Shown here: in pieces, positions 28,555-38,957 of the stretch
Layout of the letters: the number at the start of each line of letters is the position of its first letter
Numbering within the stretch: position 1 is the first letter of the stretch
NCBI GenBank assembly: GCA_029937545.1
Contig: JAPYPR010000010.1
Location: forward strand, 23,894-87,893
Direction: 5' to 3'
Length of the DNA stretch: 64,000 bases
Source of the DNA: Erythrobacter sp.
GTDB lineage: Bacteria; Pseudomonadota; Alphaproteobacteria; Sphingomonadales; Sphingomonadaceae
Notes under the pieces: model-generated
The model's database searches: none
What the model was told of the DNA's origin: nothing
The model's input: the letters and a program-made list of their open reading frames with translations, nothing else
Position numbers and translations under genes: made by a program

Positions 28555-30648
28555 TCAATCTTGCTTCACGCTCTCGCGGTCCCAGAAGCGCAGTTCGCCG
28601 CACTTCTCGATAAAGGCGCTGGCTGCGTCCTTGCCCGAGGAAACATCGACGAAGCCGTCGTCCATCCAGTTCCAGACGCCTGCCGTTTCAAAGAGCGGCT
28701 TGACCGCGGGGACGTAGGCGACAAATTTTGCGTGGGCGAAAGCATCGTTGACGAAGTCGATGCTCGGCTTGTCGGTGTTGTAGCGCTTGGCCGAAGCCTC
28801 GCTCATGACCACGGCCACCGCGTCGTAGGTGACCGAGGGGCCGCCATCGATTTTCTCGTCGGCTTCCATCATTTTGCCGTTGGACAGCTTGGCGCCGGCA
28901 ACATGCGGCGCCACGATTTCGACCATGCCGCCCGCGCCGGTCGCGGCGTCTTTCAGCGCCTTGACGACATCCGCATCGGCGCCTTCGGCAATATAGATGC
29001 CCAGTTTGCGTCCGCGGAAATTGCCGGGGCCGTTCTTGAGAATCGAAAGCGCGGGGCTTTCGGCAAGATCGGTGATCGGATCGCGCGCCGCCGGTACCTT
29101 CTCGGGCAGTTCGGGAAGGCCGATGCCGTCGGCAACCTCCTGCGCCAGTCCTTCGTCGATATGCCGCAGGTGGCCGACCATCCGCTTTCGGATGCTCATG
29201 CGGCCAACCTTGGAAAGCTCGAAAGTCAGCGCATTCGCCATATGCGTCTGCTCGACCGGGGTCTGCGAAACGTAGAACTGGCGAGCTTGGCTGTAGTGAT
29301 CGGCGAAGGTCTCGCTGCGCACGCGCATCTTGGGTCCTTCGACCGGAGCTTCATAGCTTTGGAACCCCCTCATCGGGCAAGCGCGCGGGCCGCGATCTTC
29401 CTCGGCACCGTCGCCATCGCCCCAGCTATTGGGCTCGTAATTCACTCGGCCCTTGGGATTGGTCATCGCCATGTGGCCATCCTGCTGGAAGTGGCGCACC
29501 GGGCACTTCGGCGCGTTGATCGGCAGGTGCGTGAAGTTGGGGCCGCCCAGCCGCTTGAGCTGCGTGTCGAGATAGCTGAAATTGCGCCCTTGCAGCAGCG
29601 GATCGTCCGAATGATCGATGCCCGGTACAAGGTTCTGCGTACAGAAAGCGACCTGCTCGGTCTCGGCGAAGAAGTTGTCGACATTGGCGTCGAGCGTCAG
29701 CGTACCGATGATCTCGACCGGGACCTGTTCCTCGGGAATTATCTTTGTCGCGTCGAGCACGTCGAACTCGAACTGCTCGGCGAATTCCTCGTCGAACACC
29801 TGAATGCCGAGGTCCCATTGCGGGAAGTCGCCTGCCTCGATCGCATCCCACATGTCGCGGCGATGGAAATCGGGGTCCATCCCGTTGACCTTGAGCGCCT
29901 CGTTCCAAATTACCGATTGCAGGCCCAGCTTGGGCTTCCAGTGGAACTTGACGAAGTGACTCTCACCTTTCTCGTTAACGAGCCGGAAGGTGTGGACGCC
30001 GAAGCCTTCCATGAAGCGGAAGGAGCGCGGGATCGTTCGGTCCGACATGATCCACATGATCATATTCATCGATTCCGGGCTCAAACTGACGAAGTCCCAG
30101 AAATTGTCGTGTGCGGTCTGCGCTTGCGGGAAACCGCGATCGGGAGCGGGCTTGGCGGCATGGATCAGGTCGGGAAACTTGATCGCGTCCTGGATGAAGA
30201 ATACCGGAATGTTGTTGCCGACCAGGTCCCAATTGCCCTCCTGCGTGTAGAACTTCGTCGCGAACCCGCGCACGTCGCGCGCCAGATCGGGTGAGCCTTT
30301 GTTCCCCGCGACGGTCGAGAAGCGCGTGAAGGTCGGCACCTTGACGCCTTCCTCATTGAAAATTCGCGCCCGCGAATATTGCGGAATCGCTTTCTTCAGT
30401 TCGAAGTGACCATGCACGCCATACCCGCGGGCATGGACCACACGTTCGGGGATCCGCTCATGGTCGAAATGGAAGATCTTTTCCCGCGCGATCTGGTCTT
30501 CGAGCAACTGCGGCCCGCGCGGGCCCGCGGTGAGCCAGTTTTGGTCGTCCGCGATCGGATGACCTTGCGCGGTGGTCATCACATCATCGTCGCCCTTCGG
30601 CTTCTGATGGTTGACGCCGCCATCGGACAACGCAAAATTGTCGGTCAT
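28555..30648 (-). CDS. katE: Large-subunit monofunctional catalase (HPII type)
   Basis: A 697-residue clade II haem catalase degrading H2O2. The catalytic His is in [15 protein letters not shown], the catalytic Asn in [15 protein letters not shown]; the haem-ligand Tyr lies in the [15 protein letters not shown] segment. The C-terminal ~150 residues form the DJ-1/flavodoxin-like domain unique to large catalases ([19 protein letters not shown]). GGAGC precedes ATG 30648. A terminator at 30774-30804 separates it from katG upstream, so it likely has its own promoter. Confidence 0.97.
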   Translation of the reverse strand: MTDNFALSDGGVNHQKPKGDDDVMTTAQGHPIADDQNWLTAGPRGPQLLEDQIAREKIFHFDHERIPERVVHARGYGVHGHFELKKAIPQYSRARIFNEEGVKVPTFTRFSTVAGNKGSPDLARDVRGFATKFYTQEGNWDLVGNNIPVFFIQDAIKFPDLIHAAKPAPDRGFPQAQTAHDNFWDFVSLSPESMNMIMWIMSDRTIPRSFRFMEGFGVHTFRLVNEKGESHFVKFHWKPKLGLQSVIWNEALKVNGMDPDFHRRDMWDAIEAGDFPQWDLGIQVFDEEFAEQFEFDVLDATKIIPEEQVPVEIIGTLTLDANVDNFFAETEQVAFCTQNLVPGIDHSDDPLLQGRNFSYLDTQLKRLGGPNFTHLPINAPKCPVRHFQQDGHMAMTNPKGRVNYEPNSWGDGDGAEEDRGPRACPMRGFQSYEAPVEGPKMRVRSETFADHYSQARQFYVSQTPVEQTHMANALTFELSKVGRMSIRKRMVGHLRHIDEGLAQEVADGIGLPELPEKVPAARDPITDLAESPALSILKNGPGNFRGRKLGIYIAEGADADVVKALKDAATGAGGMVEIVAPHVAGAKLSNGKMMEADEKIDGGPSVTYDAVAVVMSEASAKRYNTDKPSIDFVNDAFAHAKFVAYVPAVKPLFETAGVWNWMDDGFVDVSSGKDAASAFIEKCGELRFWDRESVKQD

Positions 30649-30976
30649 GTCTGTTGCTCCAGTTCAAGTAGTCGGTGCGTCTGAGAGGGACCTCTCGACT
30701 CAAGACTTACGGAGCGTAGGCGCCTTCGTTCCTCCGACCCTTCGAAAACATGACGGGATCAAACTATTATCAATAAAAAAGCCCCCGACCTGGAGTCGGG
30801 GGCTCTCGGTGGACGACCAGCCAGGCCGTCTATGCACTGACCATGGACGAAGATGTGTCAAATGTCAAAGCGTTCCTGGGCTGCGATGAGTGGAAGAATT
30901 AACCATAATCGATCAGCGCGCGTGATGTATTTGCGGGGCGCGTTCTATGTCGAACTGCGCTCCGCAGACAGCCAGC
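30649..30976. other. katG-katE intergenic region
   Basis: About 330 bases with no credible gene. It contains a strong minus-strand terminator (30774-30804) about 170 bases after the katG stop, and the presumed katE promoter between that terminator and 30649. I could not pick out confident -35/-10 boxes or a known operator. Confidence 0.6.
30774..30804 (-). terminator. Rho-independent terminator downstream of katG
   Basis: Minus strand: AGCCCCCGAC, loop TCCAG, GTCGGGGGCT, then TTTTTTA. A perfect 10-base stem with a six-T tail; correctly oriented for katG. Confidence 0.9.
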
Positions 30977-33193
30977 TCAATTATGGTACTTCGCGTAGGT
31001 CAAATCGAAGCGGTCGGCATCCATCACCTTGGTCCAGGCCGCCACGAAGTCCTTCACGAACTTCTCCTCGTTGCCGTTCTCGGCATAGACTTCAGCCACC
31101 GCACGCAGGCGGGAGTTGGAGCCGAAGACGAGGTCGGTCCGGGTGGCGTGCCACAGCGTCTTGCCGGTCTTCCGGCAGGTGCCGACGAATTCCTCGTCGC
31201 CGCTTTCGTCGACCACTTCCCAGATCACGCCCATGCCGAGCAGGTTCCTGAAGAAGCTGTTGTCGAGCTTGCCGGGCGTATCGGTCAGCACGCCGATGCT
31301 GTTGCCGTGCTGCGTATGCTTGCTCACCGCACCCATGGCGCGCATGCCGCCGAGCAACACCGTCATTTCCGGGATCGAAAGACCGAGCAGGTGCGCCCGG
31401 TCGATCAGCATATCCTCGGTCTTCACTGATGCCTTGGTCTTGAGATAGTTGCGGAAACCATCGGCGAACGGCTCCAGCGGCTCCCAACTCTCGGCATCGA
31501 AGTCTTCGCGCTTCGCATCGCCGCGGCCGGTGGTGACCGGAACGGAGATGTCGAAGCCTGCATCCTTCGCTGCCTTCTCCACCGCGACCGACCCGGCGAT
31601 GACGATGGCATCGGCCATCGAGATACCGCCGCGGAGCTCGTCGAGCTTGGCGAGGACTTCGCCCAGCTCTTCGGGATCGTTGACCTTCCAGTTCTTCAGT
31701 TCGTCGAAGCGGATATGTGCGCCATTGGCGCCGCCGCGATGGTCAGAATTGCGATAGGTCGAGGCCGAGGCCCAGGCTGCCTTGACCAGCGCCGGGATGG
31801 TCAGGCCGCTATCGAGTACCTTCGCCTTGAAGGCGGACAGATCACCATCCGATACCTGCGTTCCGGCGGGCACGGGGTCCTGCCAGATCAGGTCTTCGCC
31901 CGGCACTTCGGGGCCGAGGTAACGGACCTTGGGGCCCATATCGCGGTGGCACAGCTTGAACCATGCGCGAGCAAAGGCATCGTCGAGGGCCGACTGGTCG
32001 TTGAGGAAGCGTTCCGAAATCTTGCGATATTCCGGATCGCGCTTCAACGCCATGTCGGCCGTCGTCATTATGGTCGGGACCTTCTTGTTCGGGTCCCGTG
32101 CATCGGGCGCCATGTCGGCCTCTTCCGGGTCGATCGGGGTCCACTGGTGTGCGCCCGCAGGGCTCTTGGTGAGCTCGTAATCGTATTTGAACAGCAGCCG
32201 GAAATAGTCGTTGCCCCACTGCGTCGGGTTCGGCGTCCATGCGCCCTCGATGCCCGAGGTGGTGATGTGGCCCTTGCCGATCTCGTCCGGGTCGGTCAGC
32301 CAGCCGAAGCCCATGCGGTGCAGGTTCTCGCCTTCGGGAGCATTACCGAACGTGTCGGAAGGCGCGGCGCCGTGGCACTTGCCGAAGGCGTGGCCGCCGG
32401 CGGTGAGGGCAACGGTTTCCTCGTCGTTCATGGCCATGCGGGCGAAGGTTTCGCGCATGTCGCGCGCCATGCCCTCGGCATCGTGCGGATTGCCGCCCGG
32501 ACCTTCGGGGTTGACGTAAATGAGGCCCATCTGGATCGCGGCGAGCGGGTTTTCGAGCGCGCGGCCTTCATCGGGATGGATACGGGTTTCGGCGCCGGTA
32601 TCGACCCACTTTTCTTCCGTACCCCAATAGACGGTTTCGGGGTCGAACACGTCCTTGCGGCCACCGCCGAAGCCGAACACGGGGCCGCCCATGCTTTCGA
32701 TCGCGACATTGCCGGTAAGGATGAAGAGGTCGGCCCAACTGATGTGCTTGCCGTATTTCTGCTTGATCGGCCACAGCAGGCGGCGGGCCTTGTCGAGATT
32801 GCCGTTGTCGGGCCAGCTGTTGAGCGGGGCGAAGCGCTGCTGGCCGCTGCCGCCGCCACCGCGTCCGTCGCCGGTGCGATAGGTTCCTGCCGCGTGCCAC
32901 GCCATGCGGATGAAGAACGGGCCGTAATGGCCATAATCCGCCGGCCACCATTCCTGGCTGTCGGTCATCAGGTCGGTCAGGTCCTGCTTCAGCGCCTTGT
33001 AGTCCAGCGCATTGAAGGCCTCGCAATAGTCGAAATCCTCGCCCATCGGGTCTGCCGCGCGGCCGCCTTCGGTGAGGATTTCAAGATCGAGCTGGTCGGG
33101 CCACCAATCGCGGTTCCGGCGGCCGAAAAGGTCGCGGGTTCCGCTGTCTCCAGTGAAGGGGCAGCCGCTGATATCTCCGGTCTTGGCGTCCAT
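30977..33193 (-). CDS. katG: Catalase-peroxidase KatG
   Basis: A 738-residue bifunctional haem catalase-peroxidase. The distal haem site is [11 protein letters not shown] (Arg, Trp, His), and the Trp-Tyr-Met cross-link residues are in this Trp, [13 protein letters not shown] (Tyr) and [11 protein letters not shown] (Met). The proximal His is in [13 protein letters not shown]. The second, inactive peroxidase domain follows. AGGAGAG precedes ATG 33193. Presence of both katG and katE with ahpCF next door makes a peroxide-defence cluster, probably induced by peroxide. Confidence 0.98.
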   Translation of the reverse strand: MDAKTGDISGCPFTGDSGTRDLFGRRNRDWWPDQLDLEILTEGGRAADPMGEDFDYCEAFNALDYKALKQDLTDLMTDSQEWWPADYGHYGPFFIRMAWHAAGTYRTGDGRGGGGSGQQRFAPLNSWPDNGNLDKARRLLWPIKQKYGKHISWADLFILTGNVAIESMGGPVFGFGGGRKDVFDPETVYWGTEEKWVDTGAETRIHPDEGRALENPLAAIQMGLIYVNPEGPGGNPHDAEGMARDMRETFARMAMNDEETVALTAGGHAFGKCHGAAPSDTFGNAPEGENLHRMGFGWLTDPDEIGKGHITTSGIEGAWTPNPTQWGNDYFRLLFKYDYELTKSPAGAHQWTPIDPEEADMAPDARDPNKKVPTIMTTADMALKRDPEYRKISERFLNDQSALDDAFARAWFKLCHRDMGPKVRYLGPEVPGEDLIWQDPVPAGTQVSDGDLSAFKAKVLDSGLTIPALVKAAWASASTYRNSDHRGGANGAHIRFDELKNWKVNDPEELGEVLAKLDELRGGISMADAIVIAGSVAVEKAAKDAGFDISVPVTTGRGDAKREDFDAESWEPLEPFADGFRNYLKTKASVKTEDMLIDRAHLLGLSIPEMTVLLGGMRAMGAVSKHTQHGNSIGVLTDTPGKLDNSFFRNLLGMGVIWEVVDESGDEEFVGTCRKTGKTLWHATRTDLVFGSNSRLRAVAEVYAENGNEEKFVKDFVAAWTKVMDADRFDLTYAKYHN

Positions 33194-33272
33194 GTAAGTG
33201 CTCTCCTCTAGAATAAAGACTCGGTCTCCCGTCCGAGATTGGAGGCACTGTGAACACCGCCCGGTAATCCGT

Positions 33273-33302
33273 CCAATCGATTAAACGGTTCAAATTGATT
33301 GG
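33273..33302. promoter_or_regulatory. Imperfect dyad upstream of katG, candidate operator
   Basis: CCAATC (33273-33278) and GATTGG (33297-33302) flank an A+T-rich core with partial inner symmetry, 80 bases before katG. LysR-type regulators such as OxyR bind comparable dyads; no consensus match is claimed. Confidence 0.3.
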
Positions 33303-33340
33303 CTGGGACGATTTTGCGATGGGCCGTGTCACCAGATATT

Positions 33341-33371
33341 AAAACGCCGCCATCCTGCTGGGATGACGGCG
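33341..33371 (-). terminator. Rho-independent terminator downstream of ahpF
   Basis: Minus strand: GCCGTCATCC, loop CAGCA, GGATGGCGGC, then GTTTTAATA. One G-T wobble in a 10-base stem, about 25 bases after the ahpF stop. Confidence 0.85.
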
Positions 33372-33396
33372 CTCTTGCTTTGGTTTGCCGGCCGGT

Positions 33397-34986
33397 TCAG
33401 GCGGCCTGCGCGATGTCCTCGGCAGGCTCGGTTCGGATGAGGTAGTCGAAGGCGGAGAGGCCCGCTTTGGAGCCTTCGCCCATGGCGACGACGATCTGCT
33501 TGTAGGGCACGTTGGTAACATCGCCCGCACCCAGTACTCCGGCGATATTCGTGCGGCCTTCCTCGTCCGTCACGATCTCGCCGAACTCGGTCAGATCGAG
33601 GCCCGAGTCCTCGAGCCATTCGGTGTTCGGCACGAGGCCGATCTGGACGAACACGCCTTCGAGATCGATGCGCCGTTCGTCGCCGCTCCTGCGATCCTTG
33701 AGGACGAGGCCATTCACCTTACCGTTTTCGCCGGTGATCTCGGTGGTCTGGCCGCTGGTGACGATCTCGACATTGGAGAGACTGCGCAGTTTCGCCTGCA
33801 GGACTTCGTCGGCGCGCAGCTTCTCGTCATATTCGATCAGCGTTACGTGGCCGACGATCTTGGCAAGGTCGATCGCCGCCTCGACGCCCGAATTGCCGCC
33901 GCCGATCACCGCGATGCGCTTGCCCTTGAACAGGGGGCCGTCGCAGTGCGGACAGTAGGCCACGCCTTTGTTGCGATACTCGGCTTCGCCCGGGACGCCG
34001 AGATTGCGCCACCGCGCGCCGGTCGCGAGGATCAGGCTGCGCGCCTTCAGGCTCGCACCATTGCCCAGTTCGACCGTATGCAGCCCGCCCTCGGTTTTTG
34101 CTGGCACCAGCTTCACAGCCTTGGCGAGGTTCATCAGATCGATCATGTTCTCGCCGACCTGGCGTTCCAGGTCCGCCGCCAGTTTGGGCCCTTCGGTATA
34201 GGCGGTGCCTGGCAGGTTCTCGATGCCGAGCGTATCGTGCAGCTGGCCGCCGAAGCGCTCCGCCGCGATTCCGGTGCGAAAACCCTTGCGGGCGGTGTAG
34301 ATCGCGCTGGCCGCGCCTGCCGGACCGCCACCGACGATGAGGACTTCGAACGGATCCTTGGAGGATAGTTTCTCTGCGGCCTTAGCATCGGCATTGGTAT
34401 CTAGCTTGGCGAGGATCTCGGCCAGCTCCATCTTGCCATTGTAGAAGGGTTCGCCGTTGAGGAAGGTTGCCGGCACGGCCATCACATCGCGCGCGTCGAC
34501 CTCATCCTGGTAGGTCCCGCCTTCGATCAGCGTCGCAGTGATGCGCGGATTTTCCAGCGCCATCAGCGTGAGTGCTTGCACCACGTCGGGGCAATTGTGG
34601 CAGCTGAGCGAGAAATACATCTCGAAATTGAAGTCGCCTTCGAGGCCGCGGACCTGCTCCAGCAGATCGGCATCGACCTTCGGCGGATGGCCGCCGGCCC
34701 ACAGCAGAGCGAGCACCAGCGAGGTGAACTCGTGCCCCATCGGCAGGCCGGCGAAGCGCACCCACTTCTCCGCATCGCTCGTGCGGCGGATGACGAAGCT
34801 GGGCGTGCGGTCGTCCGTCCCATCGAAGCTCGCTTCGACCATGTCGTGGAGGCTGGCGATTTGTTCCAGCAATTCGCGCGTCTGGCGCGATTTCTCGTCA
34901 TTGCCCAGCGACGCAACAAGTTCCACCGGCTCGCGCAAATTGGCGAGATACGTGGTGAGCTGCTGTTTCATCGTGTCGTCGAGCAT
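33397..34986 (-). CDS. ahpF: Alkyl hydroperoxide reductase subunit F
   Basis: A 529-residue NADH-dependent disulfide reductase that regenerates AhpC. The N-terminal tandem thioredoxin-fold domain holds CHNCPDVVQ (CxxC); the C-terminal thioredoxin-reductase-like part has the FAD motif [21 protein letters not shown], the redox-active [10 protein letters not shown] and the NAD motif [18 protein letters not shown], ending [25 protein letters not shown] precedes the start. It follows ahpC on the same strand, separated by three hairpins. Confidence 0.97.
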   Translation of the reverse strand: MLDDTMKQQLTTYLANLREPVELVASLGNDEKSRQTRELLEQIASLHDMVEASFDGTDDRTPSFVIRRTSDAEKWVRFAGLPMGHEFTSLVLALLWAGGHPPKVDADLLEQVRGLEGDFNFEMYFSLSCHNCPDVVQALTLMALENPRITATLIEGGTYQDEVDARDVMAVPATFLNGEPFYNGKMELAEILAKLDTNADAKAAEKLSSKDPFEVLIVGGGPAGAASAIYTARKGFRTGIAAERFGGQLHDTLGIENLPGTAYTEGPKLAADLERQVGENMIDLMNLAKAVKLVPAKTEGGLHTVELGNGASLKARSLILATGARWRNLGVPGEAEYRNKGVAYCPHCDGPLFKGKRIAVIGGGNSGVEAAIDLAKIVGHVTLIEYDEKLRADEVLQAKLRSLSNVEIVTSGQTTEITGENGKVNGLVLKDRRSGDERRIDLEGVFVQIGLVPNTEWLEDSGLDLTEFGEIVTDEEGRTNIAGVLGAGDVTNVPYKQIVVAMGEGSKAGLSAFDYLIRTEPAEDIAQAA

Positions 34987-35021
34987 GGCGGTCTCCGAAG
35001 GAAGTCAGGATAGGGAAAAGA

Positions 35022-35120
35022 CCCGGGGCGGGGATTGGGGGGAGGATGCCCCGGGCCTTCCAGCGACCCGAGCGGGGCTCGGGCTCTTAGCGCGCTCCTT
35101 CTTAGAAGGTAGGGAGCGCG
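35022..35120 (-). promoter_or_regulatory. Three consecutive hairpins between ahpC and ahpF
   Basis: Stems: CCCGGGGC (35022-35029) with GCCCCGGG (35048-35055); CCCGAGC with GCTCGGG (35067-35083); CGCGCTCC (35091-35098) with GGAGCGCG (35113-35120). None is followed by a T-run on the minus strand, so they look like transcript-stabilising or partially attenuating structures rather than a full terminator. Confidence 0.6.
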
Positions 35121-35135
35121 TATGCGGTTGTCGGC

Positions 35136-35702
35136 TTAGATCTTGCCCACCAGGTCGAGCGAGGGGGCCAGCGTGTCACTGCCTTCTTCCCACGCGGCGG
35201 GGCAGACCTGGCCGGGATTGGCGCGGACGTACTGGGCGGCCTTGATCTTGCGGGCGAGTTCGTTGGCATTGCGGCCGACGCCTTCGCAGGTCTGTTCCAT
35301 GATCTGGATCACACCGTCGGGATCGACGACGAAGGTCGCGCGGTCGGCAAGGCCGACGCCTTCACGAAGCACGTCGAAATTGCGCGCGAGAACATGGTTC
35401 TGGTCGCCGAGGAACGGGAAGTCCAGCTTGCCGATCTTGTCCGAAGCGTCGTGCCAGGCCTTGTGGCTGAAGTGCGTGTCGGTGGACACGGCATAGACTT
35501 CGACGTCCATCTTCTGAAGCATGTTGTACTGCTCGCCGAGGTCTTCGAGTTCGGTCGGGCAGACGAAAGTGAAGTCGGCCGGGTAGAAGAAGAACACGGC
35601 CCACTTGCCCTTCACGTCCTCGTCGGTGACGTCGTAGAAATCCTCGCCGGCCTTGAAGGCGGTGGCGGTGAACGGTTTGATCTGGCTTCCGATGATACCC
35701 AT
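35136..35702 (-). CDS. ahpC: Alkyl hydroperoxide reductase subunit C (peroxiredoxin)
   Basis: A 188-residue typical 2-Cys peroxiredoxin. The peroxidatic Cys lies in [19 protein letters not shown] and the resolving Cys in [13 protein letters not shown] near the C-terminus. It reduces H2O2 and organic peroxides and is recycled by AhpF, encoded next. The start is ATG 35702 ([11 protein letters not shown]), preceded by GGAGA. The 240-base upstream region is shared with the divergent HHH lipoprotein. Confidence 0.98.
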   Translation of the reverse strand: MGIIGSQIKPFTATAFKAGEDFYDVTDEDVKGKWAVFFFYPADFTFVCPTELEDLGEQYNMLQKMDVEVYAVSTDTHFSHKAWHDASDKIGKLDFPFLGDQNHVLARNFDVLREGVGLADRATFVVDPDGVIQIMEQTCEGVGRNANELARKIKAAQYVRANPGQVCPAAWEEGSDTLAPSLDLVGKI

Positions 35703-35945
35703 GGGTTGTCTCCGTTGTGGGGTTGAAACTGACGGGTATCAGATAGGGCGTGGTGCGATGCACAAAAGCGATATGTTGCGATTGCGAGCATCGGAATTAT
35801 CAATCACAGGTTTGGAACTTTAGAAAAGTGCAACAGAGGCGCGATTTCATTGAGTTGTACGCAATCACCCGACATTTCGAGAAATCCTTAGCCGTGCACC
35901 AAATCTGCTGATAATGAGAATGCATCGCAATAAGAAGGATTCGTT

Positions 35946-36455
35946 ATGCGCAAATTTGCTTTCGCCGCCATCATCGCCGGTAGCACCCTTGCCCTCGCAG
36001 CCTGCTCGGGCGAGACCGACGACACGGCGATCACCGACGATGCGACGACCCCGGCCCAGATGGAAACGGTCGAAGCTACCGACACGCAGACCGTGATCGA
36101 TGCCGGGACGGCGACTGCCGAAGATCTCGCAGGCATCGAAGGCATCTCCGAAGAACTGGCAGCTGCCATCGTTGCGGGCCAGCCCTATGCCGACGTCACC
36201 GCTTTCAACACGGTCCTGGTGGAAAGCCTCACCGAAGAGCAGGCCGCCGCCGTGCGCGAGCGCGTGTTCGTGCCGGTCAATCTCAACGAGGCGACCGAAG
36301 AGCAGATCCGCCTGATCCCTGGCATGACCGACAAGATGGTCCACGAGTTCGAGGAATACCGCCCTTACGAGGACATGGCCGAATTCGACCGCGAGATCGG
36401 CAAGTATGTGGACGAGGCGGAAGTCGCCCGTTTCCGCAACTACGTCACTCTCTGA
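35946..36455 (+). CDS. Helix-hairpin-helix (ComEA-like) lipoprotein
   Basis: A 169-residue predicted lipoprotein: signal with lipobox LAAC, then an acidic Thr/Asp-rich linker and two helix-hairpin-helix-like repeats. Repeat 1 is AGTATAEDLAGIEGISEELAAAIVAG; repeat 2 is VNLNEATEEQIRLIPGMTDKMVHEF, which has the classical LNxA-x-xxxL-x-x-IPG pattern of ComEA. ComEA binds incoming DNA at the cell surface in competent bacteria. AGAAGGA precedes ATG 35946. A DNA-binding surface role is inference; no other competence genes are nearby. It overlaps the next, convergent gene by 16 bases. Confidence 0.75.
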   Translation: MRKFAFAAIIAGSTLALAACSGETDDTAITDDATTPAQMETVEATDTQTVIDAGTATAEDLAGIEGISEELAAAIVAGQPYADVTAFNTVLVESLTEEQAAAVRERVFVPVNLNEATEEQIRLIPGMTDKMVHEFEEYRPYEDMAEFDREIGKYVDEAEVARFRNYVTL

Positions 36456-37024
36456 CGCATTTGCAGCACGATCCTGACGCCTTCGATTCCCACAAGGAGA
36501 CCGACGTGTATCCATGCCGTGGTAGGATCGAAGGCGGACAGGACCCAGTGCAGGAAGACCAGCACCGCCGCCGGATAGACCAGCCGGTGCAATGTCTTCC
36601 ATGACCGCTTGAGCGCCCTCGTCGCGATGTCGTTCGATGTCGCGGCGAGCGGCACGAACAGCGCAAGGGCAAGCCAGCCCGCCAGCAAATAGGCCTCGCT
36701 CGCTTCCGCCAGCACTGCGGAAAACGAGGCCTTTTTCCAAAGATAAATACCCGTGTGGAACGCGGCATAGCCGAAACTCGCCACGCCAAGGTCTCGCCTC
36801 CGCCGCATCAGCCACACAGCCCATTTATGTTTGCGAAATGCGAGCCGGATCGGCGTGACTGCCAGCGTCAGCAGCAGCAACCACGCGGCCCAGTCGCCGC
36901 TATCTCCGATAGCATGGCCATAGCCATAGGCGTCAGGCGTGGCGATCCAGCGCCAGCTCATCCACAGGCCGGGTAGCGCGAGGATAAACCAAAGGGTCGG
37001 ACGCGATTTCAGGAAAGACGCCAT
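36440..37024 (-). CDS. Ferric-reductase-like transmembrane protein (MsrQ/YedZ type)
   Basis: A 194-residue protein with about five or six membrane helices of the ferric reductase-like haem-binding domain. Features: WAAWLLLLTLAVTPIRL, RRRRDLGVASFGYAAFHTGIYLWKK with a haem-ligand His candidate, LFVPLAATSNDIATR and WKTLHRLVYPAAVLVFLHW with two further His. MsrQ supplies electrons from quinones to periplasmic methionine sulfoxide reductase MsrP; no msrP is adjacent, so another partner is possible. Start ATG 37024. Confidence 0.8.
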   Translation of the reverse strand: MASFLKSRPTLWFILALPGLWMSWRWIATPDAYGYGHAIGDSGDWAAWLLLLTLAVTPIRLAFRKHKWAVWLMRRRRDLGVASFGYAAFHTGIYLWKKASFSAVLAEASEAYLLAGWLALALFVPLAATSNDIATRALKRSWKTLHRLVYPAAVLVFLHWVLSAFDPTTAWIHVGLLVGIEGVRIVLQMRQRVT

Positions 37025-37100
37025 TGTGTTCAGCCGCAACATGGCCGCCACCGATTTGGCAAGTCCTAACTGCTCTGCGCCCTCATCCGAAGCTGCGGAA

Positions 37101-37703
37101 CTAGTTCATCAGCAGGGCCCGGCTGACCCGGCCGGTGCCGGAGCGGATGAGCCCGATAGCGCTTGCTGCTGCCGTAGACAGGTCGATCACGCGGTTGCCA
37201 TGAATCGGCTCGCGGTCGTTGATGGTCACCACCACGCTGCGGCCGTTGGCCGCAATTGGTCACGCGCACTTCGCTGCCGAGCGGCAGTGTCCGATGCGCT
37301 GCTGTCAGGCGGGAGGGATCGAAAATCTCGCCGCTCGCCGTGCGATTGCCGGCCAGGTCGTTGCCGTAATAGCTCGCGTCGCCGCTGCCGATAGGGCTTT
37401 CCGAGGCGGACGGCATTGGGTCGGGGTTTGCCGCGACCGATGGCACTGTCGCCACCGGATCGAGCGCGGCGACGGGTTGTGCGTCGACGCTGGCGACGCC
37501 CTTGCCGAGCTTGACCAGATCGGGGGTTTGGTACTGCTGCGACAAGGCTCCGCCAAGCGTCAGCGCTGCGGCGCCAAGGATAGCAATTGCGGCGGTCAGA
37601 AGCTGCCGCTGGGACTTGAGCTTGGTGAACGCTCTCAGCCGTTCGTGGCGCGTCGGTAATGTGTGATCGATAGTGTGGCCGTGCTGTAGTTCCCTTCTAC
37701 CAT
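37101..37703 (-). pseudogene. rlpA: RlpA-like septal lytic protein gene with frameshift(s)
   Basis: The central part reads ASYYGNDLAGNRTASGEIFD and LTAAHRTLPLGSEVRVTN, the RlpA double-psi beta-barrel. Immediately after VTN (near 37255) the frame breaks; adding or removing one base restores ANGRSVVVTINDREPIHG, VIDLSTAAASAIGLI and GRVSRALLMN with TAG at 37101-37103. Upstream, a membrane anchor (QLLTAAIAILGAAALTLGGA) lies in the second frame but its only standard start is TTG 37545 after that anchor; an ATG at 37703 opens a different frame, suggesting another indel. RlpA proteins cleave naked glycan strands or localise at septa. Start and functionality are uncertain. Confidence 0.75.
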
Positions 37704-37756
37704 ATCAGCGAACAAGCAGGGGTCGATTTTCCGAAATTGGCGGAAATCCTCGCGTT

Positions 37757-38839
37757 CTACCCACACTGCGCGCGGTGGAGGAGCTTGTGGTCGGCCAGCA
37801 CCAGCGCCATCATCGCCTCGACCACGGGCGTGCCGCGAATGCCCACGCAAGGGTCGTGGCGGCCCTTGGTGCGGACTTCGGTCGCATTACCCTCGCGGTC
37901 CACGCTGGCGACCGGCGTCAGGATCGAACTGGTCGGCTTGAAGGCGACGCGGCAGGTCACAGGCTGGCCGGTCGAGATACCGCCCGCGATGCCGCCGGCG
38001 TGATTGGCGGCGAACTCCGGCCCGTTTTCGCGCTTTCCTGATTTCGGGGGCGACATCGCATCGGCATTCTGCTCGCCGGTCAGGCGGGCGGCATCGAAGC
38101 CGTCGCCGATCTCAACGCCCTTGACCGCATTGATGCTCATCATCCCGCTCGCAAGGTCGGCGTCGAGTTTGGCATAGACCGGCGCGCCCCAGCCGGCGGG
38201 CACGCCGCGCGCCACGCAGTCGACCACCGCGCCGAGCGAGGAGCCGGATTTGCGGGCGTTGTCGACCAGCTGCTCCCAGCGCCTGGCGGCCTCGGCATCG
38301 GGGCACCAGAACGGGTTGCGCGAAATCTCCGCCGCTTCGAAATTCGCCGGATCGATCCGGTCGCCGCCGATCTCCGAAACGAAGGCGAGTACCTCCACTT
38401 CGCCGACCACCTTGCGCGCAATCGCGCCTGCCGCGACGCGCATCGCGGTTTCCCTCGCGCTCGATCTCCCGCCGCCGCGATAGTCGCGAAAGCCGTATTT
38501 CGCGTCATAGGCATAGTCGGCATGGCCGGGGCGATAGGTCTTGGCGATCTCCGAATAATCCTTCGATCGCTGGTCGGTATTCTCGATCAGCAGGCTGATT
38601 GGCGTCCCAGTCGTCTTGCCTTCGAAAACGCCGGACAGGATCCGGACTTCATCCGGCTCCTTGCGCTGGGTGGTGAATTTGTTCTGCCCCGGCTTGCGCG
38701 CATCGAGAAAGGGCTGGATGTCGCTTTCGTCCAGCGCGATGCCCGGCGGGCACCCGTCGACCACCGCACCGATCGCGGGTCCATGGCTCTCGCCCCAGGT
38801 GGTGAAGCGCAACGTCCGTCCGAAGGTGTTCCAGCTCAT
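37757..38839 (-). CDS. aroC: Chorismate synthase
   Basis: A 360-residue FMN-dependent enzyme making chorismate from EPSP, last step of the shikimate pathway. It begins [33 protein letters not shown], contains [30 protein letters not shown] and ends with [25 protein letters not shown], all strict AroC motifs. Full length. It supplies tyrC/hisC and pheA elsewhere in the window, though they are not linked. Confidence 0.98.
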   Translation of the reverse strand: MSWNTFGRTLRFTTWGESHGPAIGAVVDGCPPGIALDESDIQPFLDARKPGQNKFTTQRKEPDEVRILSGVFEGKTTGTPISLLIENTDQRSKDYSEIAKTYRPGHADYAYDAKYGFRDYRGGGRSSARETAMRVAAGAIARKVVGEVEVLAFVSEIGGDRIDPANFEAAEISRNPFWCPDAEAARRWEQLVDNARKSGSSLGAVVDCVARGVPAGWGAPVYAKLDADLASGMMSINAVKGVEIGDGFDAARLTGEQNADAMSPPKSGKRENGPEFAANHAGGIAGGISTGQPVTCRVAFKPTSSILTPVASVDREGNATEVRTKGRHDPCVGIRGTPVVEAMMALVLADHKLLHRAQCG

Positions 38840-38957
38840 GGGATTGCCTCATGCCCGCAATTGTGGGCGCAAGTCCATTGCGGCTGGACCAAAACCTTCT
38901 TGTGGCCCAAGAACAAAAGGCGCTCATGCAGCGTAGCGGTAGCGCGGAAAGACACGG

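Noticed and set aside
28501..28555. GGGGCG...CGCCCC structure between smr and katE as a bidirectional terminator
   Set aside because: Stem is short with a loop of about 15 bases and neither side has a T-run.
28441..30294. 617-codon plus-strand frame opposite katE
   Set aside because: Antisense shadow; katE has all catalase motifs on the other strand.
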